NCBI GenBank assembly: GCA_949316235.1
Contig: OX438758.1
Location: 14,727,731 to 14,791,730 of the forward strand
From: Oegoconia quadripuncta
Taxonomy: Eukaryota; Arthropoda; Insecta; Lepidoptera; Autostichidae
Direction: 5' to 3'
Length of the DNA stretch: 64,000 nucleotides
Part shown: in pieces, positions 40,211-51,100 of the stretch
How positions within the stretch are numbered: the stretch's first letter is position 1
Layout of the letters: every line of letters begins with the position of its first letter
Made by a program: the position numbers and the translations under genes
Notes under the pieces: model-generated
The model's input: only the letters and a program-made list of their open reading frames with translations
Told to the model about the DNA's origin: nothing
Databases searched by the model: none

Positions 40211-41640
40211 TTATCGCAACCCTAAACCAAATATGATTTTTTCAAACTTTACTCTGCCTAAAGGCTTTGTAAGCACATCACTCAACTGCTTATTAGTTGG
40301 TACGTACTCAATTATGATAATGTTATCAAAAACCTTGTCTCTTACAAAAAGAATTTTTATATCGACATGTTTTAATTTATGGTGAAATTGCGGATTTTTA
40401 CATAACTTTATGACAGACTGATTGTCTTCATACAACTTTACACTGATAGATTTCTCTTCAAAATCATGAAATAAATTTCTAAGCCAGCATGCTTCACTAT
40501 ACTATAAACATGGCTGATGTTTAGGGCAACGAACTCAGATTCGGTGGACGACAAGCTTACAGTACTTTGTTTACGTGAAATCCAGGAAACACTACATCCA
40601 TAACCTCTGAATACAAAACCACCAGTTGACTTTCTATCTACTTTGTCGCCTGCCCAATCAGAGTCTACGAAACCCTCAACCTCATTTACATAATCATTAT
40701 TTGTAAATATCAAACTTAAGCTCAGAGTACCTTTTACATAGCGTAAAACACGCTTAAGTGCTACCCATAGGTCCTCACTAGCACAAGATTGGTCACGGCT
40801 TAAAATACTAATTGCCAGACACAAATCAGGTCGAGAACACAACATTGCATACATCAGTGAACCAATTACCATTCTGCACCTACTTTCTATTTCTTGACTT
40901 TCAGACTTGTTTTTTGTTTTAAAACACTATGATCATAATTCTCTTCCATTGGAGTAAAAGCAGGTTTACAATCTTTCATCTTATATTTCTCAAGTAAATT
41001 TTCAAGGTAAGTTTTTTGGCTAATTATTATTTTACCCTTGTTTAAATCTTGTTGTATACATATACCTAAATAATGACAAATATGCCCTAAATCTTTCATT
41101 TTGAAGTTTAAATTCAACATCTGCTTTACATTTTCAATATCTTGTTTGCATGTAGAAGCCAAAAGTAAATCGTCTGTGTAATCAACATAATATGTTTTAC
41201 CTTTATCATTTGACCTAATGTATAAACAATACTCATAATTTGATCTAGTAAACCCTAGAGCTGTTATTACTTTGTGAAACTTTTTATTCCAATGCTTAGG
41301 GGAATTTTTTAAACCATACAATGATTTTTGCAATTTACAAATTGAATTTCTTTTTAACTGCAAGCTTTCACAACCCTCTGGCAAAGTAATAAAAACATCC
41401 CCTTCTATTTCTCCATACAAAAAGGCACTGCAAACATCTAACTGGTAGACAGGTAAATTATGCTTGTTACTAAAAGCTAAGAAAACTCTAACAGACGTTA
41501 ATCTGGCTACTGGACTATAAATTTCTGATAATAGAATATCACACTGCTGGAAACCTCGAGCAACTAAACGTGCTTTATAATATGATACTATATTACCTTT
41601 TTCATTTCCTTTTTGCTTAAATACCCATTTACAGTATTAA
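40211..41640 (-). pseudogene. copia pol, RT and RNase H
   Basis: From 41640: CKWVFKQKG, ARLVARGFQQ, VYQLDVCSAFLYGEIEGDVF, QKSLYGLKNSPKHW, YTDDLLLAS (YTDD in place of the usual YVDD), LGICIQQDLNKGKII, a break near 40885, MVIGSLMYAMLCSRPDLCLA, GFVDSDWAGDKVDRKSTGG, SSTESEFVALN and, after a frameshift at 40437, the RNase H end VLTKPLGRVKFE. Two or three lesions. Confidence 0.88.
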
Positions 41641-41998
41641 TAATAATAATAATAAAAATCTTTATTTGCCAAGAAAACAGTAAAAACTAAAATATAAAAT
41701 GGCTTTATAATTATGACAAAAAGGTCTGTAGCTCAGCATATGGACGTTGGAAACCAGCGGCCGCTGATTTTCAGCCACAGCCTGCAGTTATGTACAGTTC
41801 ACCACACAAACATGTCATCTGGTAGACCGTACATATATCTCTTATGTACTAATTGGACTCAAGTGACACACATAAAATATACAGTTATTGAATTAAATTT
41901 GACATATATGAAGAATGTACATATTAAATCAATTGACTCTCATATTGGATACTCAACAGCGAAATTCGTTACGAGTCGCCACAATTTCGGACTGCTGT
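41638..41998 (-). mobile_element. short LINE 3'-end insertion in copia
   Basis: The minus-strand 3' end has AATAAAG followed by a (TTA)n tail at 41638-41656. It interrupts copia between the linker and CKWVFK. No coding is recognised, so it is a 3' UTR-only copy. Confidence 0.65.
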
Positions 41999-41999
41999 A

Positions 42000-42290
42000 A
42001 TAACAGCCATTACATGTTTCTGGCTTTTCCACACATATCCATGTCTCATTTTCTACTAAAGCTTCCAATTCCATGTTCACAGCGTCTTTCCATTTTCACC
42101 ATCAATGGTAGACACGGCTTCCTCATAGGTGTTAGGATCATGCTCCTCGACATCGACAGACAATAAATTCAAATGATAGTTATCAAGCTAGATGGCTTCT
42201 TTAAGTTACTCCTCTGTCTCAAATGATAGCCCTCATTTGTATCACATCTTCTTTAGCTCTTGACTACTGTCTTTCAAGCTATTAAAATCT
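42000..42290 (-). pseudogene. copia pol, pre-RT linker
   Basis: Minus-strand frames read NYHLNLLSVDVEEHDPNTYE, EAVSTIDG, then ENETWICVEKPET in another frame. The position just before RT matches copia order (DPxTYEEA...W..AM..E...L..N.TW). Confidence 0.75.
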
Positions 42291-42291
42291 C

Positions 42292-44912
42292 TTTTTCAAA
42301 TTCAAATTATTTATTTTGCCAGAATATAGGTACACAATGGTGTTTTCGTGTTAAAAATAAGGCCCATTACATTCTGCCTTTTGAGCATGCAAAATTTAAC
42401 GAATTATATCTAATTATAACTACCTATTATTAATTAATTATACACTTTAAATTATATCTAATTTTAATTATATCGAATTATATCTAATTATAACTACCTA
42501 TTATTAATTAATTATACACTTTAAATAACCCAACCTGCACGGAATGTTTAAAAATTGTCAACATTACAAAATTAATGTCAAATCTTCAAATGAATGTCAA
42601 AATTATAGAAAATTAGAAAGAATGTCAAAATCAATAAAAAGAAAGAAAACTTCTTGACACACTTTACTTTACCGTTTACATCTAGATAGTTTGAAATAAA
42701 AGTCCACTTTTAAATCAATGTCAGAAATATACACAAAGAAATTAATGCATGTGGGTCAACAAAAGCCATTTCAAACAATATATAAAAAAAATCGATCAAA
42801 ATTACAACCACAATTTATACAAATAATAATGAAGATTTATGTCAACTGAAGATATTATTTTAATGTATAGAAACATTTATCAGTTAACCACTTACGTAGC
42901 ATTGATTTAAAATGTTTTGGTGGCAACTCTCGAATTTGTTTAGGAATTTTGTTATAAACTTTTATCGACATAATATAACAATTCTTTTCAAATAGTGCAG
43001 TATGACATGTTGGCATCAGTAGTCGTGTTGGATCTCTAACGCGCAATTGTGGAATCACCCTTGGTTTTTTGAACAGATGTTCGTTATTATGTACAAAAAT
43101 AACGACTTCTAATATATAAATGGAAGCGAGTGTCAGAAATTTTAATTTTTTGAATAGAGGCCTACATGACTCCCATGGCCTCACGCTACAAATTGCTCTA
43201 ATACATTTCTTTTGTGTAATAAACGCGTCGTTAAAATTTGTAGAATTTCCCCACAGTACGATTCTGTATCTGAGTACTGATGCCACATAACCGTGATATG
43301 CAGTAATTGCAGCTTTTTCTCCGATAGTTTTCCTAAGCCGTGATAATGCAAAAATAAACCTGTTTAACTTAACACAGACATTATGTACGAGTATATGAGA
43401 CTTCCAATTGCAATGCTGGTCCAAGGTTAACCCCAGGAACTTCAATTCATTAATCTCCTCAATGATACAGCCCTGACACATTATACTCAAGTTTAATCGT
43501 GTTGTTTTGTAATTTGAGAAATAGAGAAATCTTGTCTTCGAAATGTTAATGTTAATTCGTAGGTTATTGCGTGTAAACCACGAGTTTATAGCTTCAACCG
43601 TCATATTTAGGGCACTGTCATATGTAAGAGTTTTGTCAATGTCTGGTATAACAATCGATATGTCATCGGCAAAAAGCACCATTTGATATTTTGTCACACT
43701 AGGAATATCATTAATATAAATTAAAAATAACAATGGTCCCAAAACGCTTCCCTGGGGAACTCCCGTTCGATTATATAGAAATGTAGATCTATTTGTCGTG
43801 TATTCGCTATTACAATTCAAATTGGCAATTTCTACACATTGTTGTCTGTCAGTCAAATAACTTCTTATCCAATCTAAAGCGGGTCCTCTAATGCCATAGT
43901 TTTCGCATTTGTGTAGCAAAATTTTTTGATCGACTAAATCGAATGCCTTGCTCATGTCGAAGAAGATAGCGGCTACCGGTGTTTTATTATCGATATGTTT
44001 AGTAACACTATGCATTAGTGAGAAACAAGCAAGAGCTGTAGATTTGCCTTTCTGGAATCCGTTCTGCTCAATGGCTATGACTTTGTGTTTTAACAAGAAT
44101 TTACTGATCCTATTGTGCATTGCTTTCTCAAATATTTTTGATAAAGTGTTATGGGGCGATAATTATCCAGTACTGTTTTATCGCCTCTTTTGAAAAGGGG
44201 TTTCACGATTGATAGTCGTAGTCTCTCAGGAAATTGGCCTTGAGTGAAAGAAAGATTTATTAGATAAACTAAGACATCAGCTATTGCAACAATACAATAT
44301 TTCAATATATTGGTACATATTGAATCAAACCCAACTGCTTATGAATTACTCAAGGATTTGGTTATTTTTATTACCTCTGCAATCGTGCAGGGGAATAAAA
44401 ATATACTACTATTTACAGTTTGTAGTGTCGGTCCTTTTTGATTATTATTTTTTGTCATCTTCACGCCTCTATCGGACACTTCTATAAAATATTTATTAAA
44501 TGTTTCAGCTATCTTTGTAGGATCTTTAAATGTTTCACCATTTTTGTCAATAGCCTCTATCCTCTGGTTAACAATTCTGCTTTCACCATTATTTTTTATT
44601 AAGTCCCATGCTGCTCTGCACTTATTTTTTGCATTTGATAGAAATTGGTGGTTTGTGTTAATCTGCGATTTTATAATACATGCTCTTAGGATTTTATTAT
44701 ACTTTTTGTAGGCTAATTTATTCTGAACAGTTTTTTGTTTATAGCATCGGTATCTTAGTTCCCTTTTTGTAATACAAGACCGTTTAATACTCCTTGTGAT
44801 CCATTTTGGAGATAAGTTATTTGTCTTTATTCTTATTCGTTGTTCAGGAAAACATAGATAATAAAATAAACAGAGCAGATCGTGGAATTCATTAAATGCT
44901 GCGTCCAAATTA
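42292..44912 (-). mobile_element. LINE with RT, endonuclease lost, inserted in copia
   Basis: 5'-truncated copy starting inside the linker between endonuclease and RT. The 3' UTR (42292-42854) contains two copies of a 74-bp AT-rich unit (from 42401 and 42475). Copia sequence resumes on both sides. It is related to the LINEs at 12936-14204 and 50164-55193. Confidence 0.85.
42855..44908 (-). pseudogene. LINE reverse transcriptase (jockey/CR1-like)
   Basis: The linker (44908-44339, ERIRIKT-like region to IAETFNKYFIEVS) ends at a stop. RT resumes AVGFDSICTNILKYC, LSIVKPLFKRGDKT. A frameshift near 44160 precedes MHNRISKFLLKHKVI, AIFFDMSKAFDLVDQ (first catalytic Asp), GVPQGSVLGPLLFLIYINDI, and VLFADDISIVI with FADD. 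AYHGYVASVLRYRIVLWGN and KIPKQIRELPPKHFKSM follow to the stop at 42855. The catalytic core is open; only the upstream joints are broken. Confidence 0.88.
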
Positions 44913-44914
44913 TT

Positions 44915-45712
44915 CTACATGACTCTCTTCTGTATTACTATGATTTTCTGTCTCCATTATCTGTCCCTCACATTCTGATTCACAATTTTCAATTTCTACT
45001 ATATGTCCTTTTTGTCTAAATTCACTTTCATTTTCTTCTCTTTGCTTAGACATAGAACACAGGGGCTGTTCAACAATTATTTCCTTCTCTTTTACTTCCA
45101 AATTCAGCCTCTCTCATTACATCTCGATGTAATTCAACTTTATTATTTACCGGAAAAAATATCCTGAATCCCTTTACACCATCGCCACAGCCTAGAAAAG
45201 TACCCATTTTATTTTTATGATCTAACTTAAGTCGTTTCTGTTGTGGTACATGCACTGAAACACGAGCTCCAAACTCTTTCAGCTCATCTATATCACTACA
45301 ACCCTTATTATGATATGCCTCATAAGGTGTCATATTAATTACTGGACTCGGCCCTGTTCTATTCAAAACATAGCTGGCTGTGTTTACAGCTTCTGCCCAA
45401 AACTTTTTGTCCATGTTACCCAATAAATAAACAACCCTCCACTAGTGTTCGCATTTCCCTCTCGGCTCTACCATTCTGTTCAGGAGTGTAAACCACACTT
45501 TTCTGGTGTACCATACCGTGTGACTCTAAAATAGCTCTTAACTCACTATGTATAAACTCAAGCCCTCAACTTTGTTTGACCTCAAAACCTTCATTTTATA
45601 CCCTGTTTCTCTCTCTGCAAGTGCGATAAGCTTTTCAATACAACCTTTTACCTCTGATTTATATTTCAAAAAGTACACAAATCTATATGCTGAAAAATCA
45701 CCCTTCAAAAAA
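44915..45712 (-). pseudogene. copia pol, integrase C-terminal region
   Basis: From 45712, broken frames give KVLRSNKVEGLEFIHSEL-like sequence and HGMVHQKSVVYTPEQNGRAE with the catalytic Glu. Next come MGNMDKKFWAEAVNTASYVL, NMTPYEAYHNKG, GTFLGCGDGVKGFRIF, and an acidic linker to SNTEESHVE. At least two frame breaks. Confidence 0.82.
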
Positions 45713-45734
45713 GACCGCGAAAACGGTGGAGAGA

Positions 45735-45852
45735 CGAGCTTGACAGTTTTAATAAGGGATGGTTTGTGCTCGCCAAGAACAGAAGCGACTGGAAACAGAT
45801 GAGGGAGGCCTTTGCCCAGCAGTGGGACACTATGGGCTCTTAATAATAATAA
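45735..45852 (+). mobile_element. RTE-type LINE 3' tail
   Basis: Plus-strand frame SDWKQMREAFAQQWDTMGS-stop is the usual last segment of RTE-like RT, directly followed by a (TAA)n tail at 45841-45853. It is a very short 5'-truncated copy adjoining the copia end. Confidence 0.7.
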
Positions 45853-46040
45853 TAGTGGTTTCCTTGTGTTCGCGCTACAATACGTTCTTTTTGTTTATTC
45901 GCTTCAAATTTATGACAACTTTGACTTTCACTACGGATTTTTGAGTAAGTGCATATCGATCTGGACGTTAACGCGCTGTTTTGACAACTTTGGCTTCCTT
46001 CACGGACTTTGATTTTGTGAGCTGAGAGACGGACAATGCC
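45853..46040. other. unassigned spacer
   Basis: Contains two diverged copies of TTTTGACAACTTTGNCTT (about 45912 and 45980). Nothing else recognised. Some of it could be the outer end of Harbinger 3, because Harbinger 2 sits between it and the rest. Confidence 0.35.
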
Positions 46041-46238
46041 TTAGGGCTCTTACAGACGAGCGGCACTTGCCAAAGGCAGACACAACTGCAGCCGTCGCCA
46101 CCTGTTGACGGCTGCCGTCGACGCGTCGGCGATAGCCGCCGACGCGTTGACGGCTGCCGCTTACAAGTGGCGACGCTTGGCGTTGTGGCATGCCGCGTTT
46201 AGCAGTCGTGGTCAGCTGGCATAGGAGCCAGTTGCAAA

Positions 46239-49029
46239 ATGGGTTTCGATGAAGAAACACTGTTATTGCTTTTACTCCGCCGTCGCCGTCGACTACAACG
46301 AAAAAGAAAGGCACGTTCATTGTGGGTTGAAGAAATATTAATGTATAGAGAACAAGATGGTGATTTTTTTACACTCTATCCACGTTTGCGAAGGAGAGAA
46401 AAGAAATTTTTCAATTACTTTAGAATGTCAATCGCTTCCTTCGACGAGCTCACAACTATTTTGAAAGCCTCAATATCTCGCCAAGACACCGTAATGCGGA
46501 AAAGCATATCAGCTGAGCAAAGACTCGCCATGACATTAAGGTAAGGTTTTTATGAAAAAATAGGTGTACCTATTTGAAATTATTTCTTTATTGAGATCAA
46601 ATCAATATCACTTTGACAACATTTTTAATTTAAATTTTTAGTTGTTGTTCACATTATTTGCGACTTATCTTTCTGCCTTTTACTAAATATCAATACTATT
46701 AAGTGTTCAAAATTATTTTCTCAAAATCAACTCGTACAAAACCACGGCAGATAAAGAGGTCTTAGACACATGCCATCTTTAGTCGATTTATAGTTTTATT
46801 ATGTCCTACGTTAGCTAGTATATAAGTCCTTAAAAAAATTGTATTGGTAACCCGTATACACTTAAGAGCAATGAATTATGGTCACGTCAAAATACATGAA
46901 AGTGTATATGAAAGTAGTGATAATGAAAAATAAAATTGATAGCTTACTGAAACAAATTGTGTTCAATAGACCATTCAATACTCTTTAACTGAAAGTTATA
47001 ATTTTTTATTTGTTTTTTAATCCCATTTTTTTTATTAAGCTAGTAATCTTACTTTCCGAGACTTTCAGTTATCTTCATTGCTCTTATTGCTTTGTTTTTC
47101 TTTTAAAAAACATTACTTTGCTACATAAATTTTCATAAATAGTAAACAATTAAGCATCTTATAAATGTACAATCAACAACATTTTTCACTTTAATTACTA
47201 CCTATACAATTACATATATTAAAATACATACTAAGGTAACAATTAGATGAAAAATAAATTATTCTGGGAAGAGATCAGTTATTATTGTGTTTGAAAGAGA
47301 ATCCTGAGACGACAAGCTGTCATTATTTGTAAGTTGACTTTCCGGTCTTGCAGGATGTGTTGTGGTGGAATAGCCTGCGTAGTTATAAGAATGACTGGTT
47401 GAAGGCATTGTGTTTGGTACAGAATCCTGAGGCGACAAGCTTTCAGTACTTGTGAGTTGACTTCCCGGTCTTGGCGGATGTGATGTGGTGGAGTAGCCTG
47501 TGTAAGAAGAATGATTCATTGAAGGCACTGAAAGAGCCTTGTAATGTTTAATAACTTGTATAACTTCTAATTTCGCGTCTAATTTCCAATCCGCTGATAT
47601 TTTTTTGAAGTCACTTACTAGGGACAACAGAAATGACTTATCTTCATCAGGAGGCGAAGGGGCTCTCTCATCATTTAATTTCTTAGTTAATTTTTCAATC
47701 AAAGCATCTTCACCATCACTTTGGCGTTTCCGTTGTCTTTTACTGATATGCTCTTTTTCGGTTGATTGAACTGTTGTTGGTGGATTTTCTTGAGATGGAG
47801 CATCAAAATTTGATGTACTTTGACCCTTATCTTCGGTAACATCTTTCAAAAAAAGTAATTGATTATAATAGGTATACTCTTTTACTTTAGATGCTGCGGA
47901 ACCGCTTTTTCTCTTCAAGGTTCTACAATATCTGGTGAAACCGTCTCTCAAAGTTTTCCATTTAGACTGCACCTCTATGCCTGAAAAAAGTGTATAAATA
48001 ATATAAAATTAGTATGTAATTACCTACTACCTATTGACCCTCAATGTCGCAAAAGGGACTGGCAATAGACTAAATTTAACTATTTATCACACAAAGTAGA
48101 GAAAAGTAAAATATCTGTATGCTGACTGCCTTTATTTTTTCAGATTTTTAGCAACTGGCTGTTCGTTTGAAGATCTACAGTATGCATATAGATGCGGAAT
48201 TTCTACTATAAGTAACATAATACAAAATGTCTGCCAACAAATATGGATAAATATGAGAGATGAAATTTTGCCACAAAATATAACGGAAGAAACTTGGAAA
48301 ATGATTGCTGATAAATTTGAAAGACACGCTCAATTCCCTAACTGCATAGGTGCTGTTGATGGCAAGCATATAAGAATATTCAAGCCAGGAAATAGCGGCT
48401 CATCTCATTACAATTACAAGAATTATTTTTCGATTATCCTTTTAGCTATCTGTGATAGTAACTATAAATTTATATTTTGTGACATAGGTTCTTACGGACG
48501 ACATTCGGATTCAACTATTTTTGAAGATTCAGTTTTTTTCACAAAGCTACAAGAAAAGTCACTAAATATTCCAAAACCCAGACCGATTTCAAGTGATGGA
48601 TGCACCTTGCCTTATGTATTTGTTGGAGACGAAGCGTTCAGTTTGTCAGAAAATTTGTTACGTCCATATCCAGGCAAAAAATTGACAAAAAATATGAGAA
48701 TTTTCAACTATCGCTTAACACGTGCAAGGAGATACGTAGAATGTTCTTTTGGCATTTTGACCAATAAATGGCGAATCTTTCACACTCCCATGAACTTATC
48801 TTTGCAATTTTCTAAGGATGTTGTTAAAGCATGTTGCATATTGCATAATTTCGTACGTGACCGTGATGGCATTACATTCGAAGATACACTTACTATCAAC
48901 GGTTTGGAAAATATACCCACAATACCGAACGAAGAGGAATCGTTACCGGGTCTCACAATAAGAGAAAAATTTTCAAATTATTTTAGCAGTAGTGAAGGTA
49001 GTGTCTCATGGCAGTTGGATTGTATATAA
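46239..49029 (+). CDS. Harbinger transposase, two exons (46239-46540, 48144-49029)
   Basis: Exon 1 starts at MGFDEETLLLLLLRRRRRLQ and includes MSIASFDELTTIL; the donor is AAG|GTAAGG. Exon 2 follows TTTTTTCAG and restores the frame (LR|FLATGCSFEDL). The joined gene is 395 codons plus stop, normal for the family. The DDE core is visible: IGAVDGKHIRI, FVGDEAFSL and RYVECSFGIL; the C-terminus has ACCILHNFVRDRDG. No stop or frameshift. The 1.6-kb intron holds the antisense second exon of the MADF gene. This protein should cut and paste the element at TWA-type sites with its MADF partner (family knowledge). Confidence 0.93.
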
Positions 49030-49334
49030 AACAGACAGAATGTATCTCTTATTATTAGTAGGGAATAATCTTCGCTTACTAATACTTACTTACACTAATA
49101 ATCGCTTAGTAATTAATAAAAAAATATTTAATAAATAAGTCACTTACCAATAGCGTTTTTTTCATTTATGGATTTATCTTTGAAATCACTTACAACTTCC
49201 TCACACACAGCTGCCCATGCTCTGTTTTTTATTGTTTTGTTACTGTAGTCTTGTAACTTATAATTCCAAATACAAGCCCTTTTTTTTACTGCCACAATTA
49301 GCAAATCAATATTCATTTCGTCACTGGAGCTCAT
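47259..49334 (-). CDS. Harbinger MADF-domain partner protein, two exons (49334-49148, 47980-47259)
   Basis: Exon 1 from ATG 49334 reads MSSSDEMNIDLLIVAVKK and IWNYKLQDYSNKTIKNRAWA; the donor is TTG|GTAAGT. Exon 2 after TTTTTTCAG reads GIEVQSKWKTLRDGFTRYC, completing a MADF domain. It continues with a charged linker (KRQRKRQSDGEDALIEKL), SFLLSLVSDFKKISADWKLD, and two similar Ser/Thr-rich repeats (YTGYSTTSHPPRPGSQLT and YAGYSTTTHPARPESQLT). Total 302 residues, uninterrupted. MADF/Myb-like partners bind the element ends and help nuclear import in known Harbinger systems. Its intron contains the whole second exon of the sense transposase. Confidence 0.9.
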
Positions 49335-50186
49335 TTTGATGACCTGCAACGCTTGCGCACTCTTTGCAGTCGACTGACAAAATGGCGGACAAGGCATGCC
49401 AAACTGCAAGCGTCGCCACTTGTCGACGGCAGCCGTCAACAGGTGGCGATGGCTGCAGTTGTTTCTGCCTTTGGCAAGTGCCGCTCGTCTGTAAGAGCCC
49501 TTATGCGTAAAGTCAAATGGACCGGTTCTCGAAAACAGCGGCGTGGCAGCGGGCAACGAGCGGTGCACTCCAGTCAAGCTGTGACCGCCCGCATTGTAGT
49601 ATAGTGTTGTAAATTTTTTTTGTGACGTATAAAAATGTCCTCGGACGTGCAAGAGCAAATTATTTCGGCAATCTTTGAGAGGAGACCCATATGGAACAGC
49701 AAAGATGTGAACCATAAAAATAGAAGAATGATTAACCAATTATGGGAAGAAATAAAAAACGAACTGAATATTGAAGGTAAATATAAAAATGATTTATTAT
49801 GTCAAATACAATATTTATTATGTTTTACAAATTAATTAGTAACTAATGCGATTATTTACAAAATATTCTTTGAATTTTTCACGTATATATTGTGCTTGAT
49901 AAGACGTCCGGGCGTTTGTTTGTAATCGTGTTTGTATTGTTTGTTGATTCGTATTGACAGTAATATAGGCAATATCATTATCACCGTCCTTATCTCGGAT
50001 AATGTTATGCAACAAACAGCAAGTTTTGATGACATTTGTTTGTCTCTATGGGTGATCTGAAAATATGCCACTTGGATCTTAAAATACCGAAAGCACACTC
50101 AATAGTCTTTCGAGCCCGCGATAATCGCTTATTAAATAATTCATTTTGTGCATTAAGTACGCTATTTTAGCTACTTTCATAGCATT

Positions 50187-50635
50187 ATGTCTTATGGTAT
50201 ACTACTGTGGGGTAGGGCTGCAGATATTCAAACAATATTTGTTCTACAAAAAAGAGCAATCAGAGCAATATATAATTTACGTTGCCGTGATTCTCTAAGA
50301 GATCTGTTTAAAGAAATAAGTATTTTAACTGTTGCATCTCAATATATATATGACAGTATAATGTATGTACGCAAAATATATGCCTATTTCGTAAACATTC
50401 TGATAATCATAATTTGAATACTAGAAACAAAAATAAAATTGAAATTCCACAATTTAGACTTAGCAAGGTTAGCACATCCTTTGTGGGACACAGCATACGC
50501 TTTTACAATAAAATACCAGAACATGTATTGAGTTTAACAGAGCAGAAATTTAAACGCCACATTAAAGAAACTCTGTGTAAGAAGGGTTATTACAGGATAG
50601 ATGATTATTTAGGCGATAAGGAGGTCTGGTGTTAG
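50187..50635 (+). pseudogene. LINE RT C-terminal fragment
   Basis: MSYGILLWGRAADIQTIFVL, QKRAIRAIYNLRCRDSL, ILTVASQYIYDSIMYVRK, a frameshift near 50390, then FRLSKVSTSFVGHSIRFYNK and GYYRIDDYLGDKEVWC. It corresponds to the same C-terminal region as the LINE at 13450-14200. Confidence 0.82.
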
Positions 50636-51100
50636 CTGTTCGTTATGTTAATTGCTATTGTTTTGTAATATGTTATATAAAATGTAATATTATTATAAAG
50701 ATGGAAACAAATTGAAAAGATGTGTTGTTGCCGAGTTTCTTGTCGCTTCTTCTCCCTAACCATAACACCTTGCGAAGCGCGTTTAGTTTCGTTTCGGCAC
50801 CTTCCCATTTCGGCACCCATGAATTTATGAACTCGATAAATTTTAATGACGGAGGTACAGTCACCGAAAAAAAAAACGAGTGCTGTTTGTGCATATATTT
50901 TGAATAAAAATGTTAAGTTTACTGGTAAAGTACACTGAAATATTAAAATGATTGCCAGTGGGAACTGCAGTATAATTGCAAACTTTTGATAAAAAAATGA
51001 AACATTTCAGTAATTAACCTTTATATTACTCATTATTATTCAACTATTACAAAAATCAACCTTGTACATAAATTTTCTTACTCCTATTTAAAGTAGCAAT

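Larger units (their letters stand above)
40205..45712 (-). mobile_element. Ty1/copia retrotransposon, partial, split by two LINE insertions
   Basis: On the minus strand: integrase (45712 to about 45110), linker (to 44915), then after a LINE the pre-RT linker (42290-42000), then after a short LINE 3' end RT and RNase H (41640-40211). Gag, protease and LTRs are not seen. Breaks are few but present. Confidence 0.88.
46044..49500. mobile_element. PIF/Harbinger element 2, structurally intact, TSD TTA
   Basis: Terminal inverted repeats start GGGCTCTTACAGACGAGCGG at both ends and stay similar for roughly 80 bp; TTA flanks both ends (46041-46043, 49501-49503), the standard Harbinger target duplication. 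It encodes two open, correctly spliced genes on opposite strands: transposase (plus) and MADF protein (minus). The genes interlock, each lying partly in the intron of the other. Confidence 0.95.
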
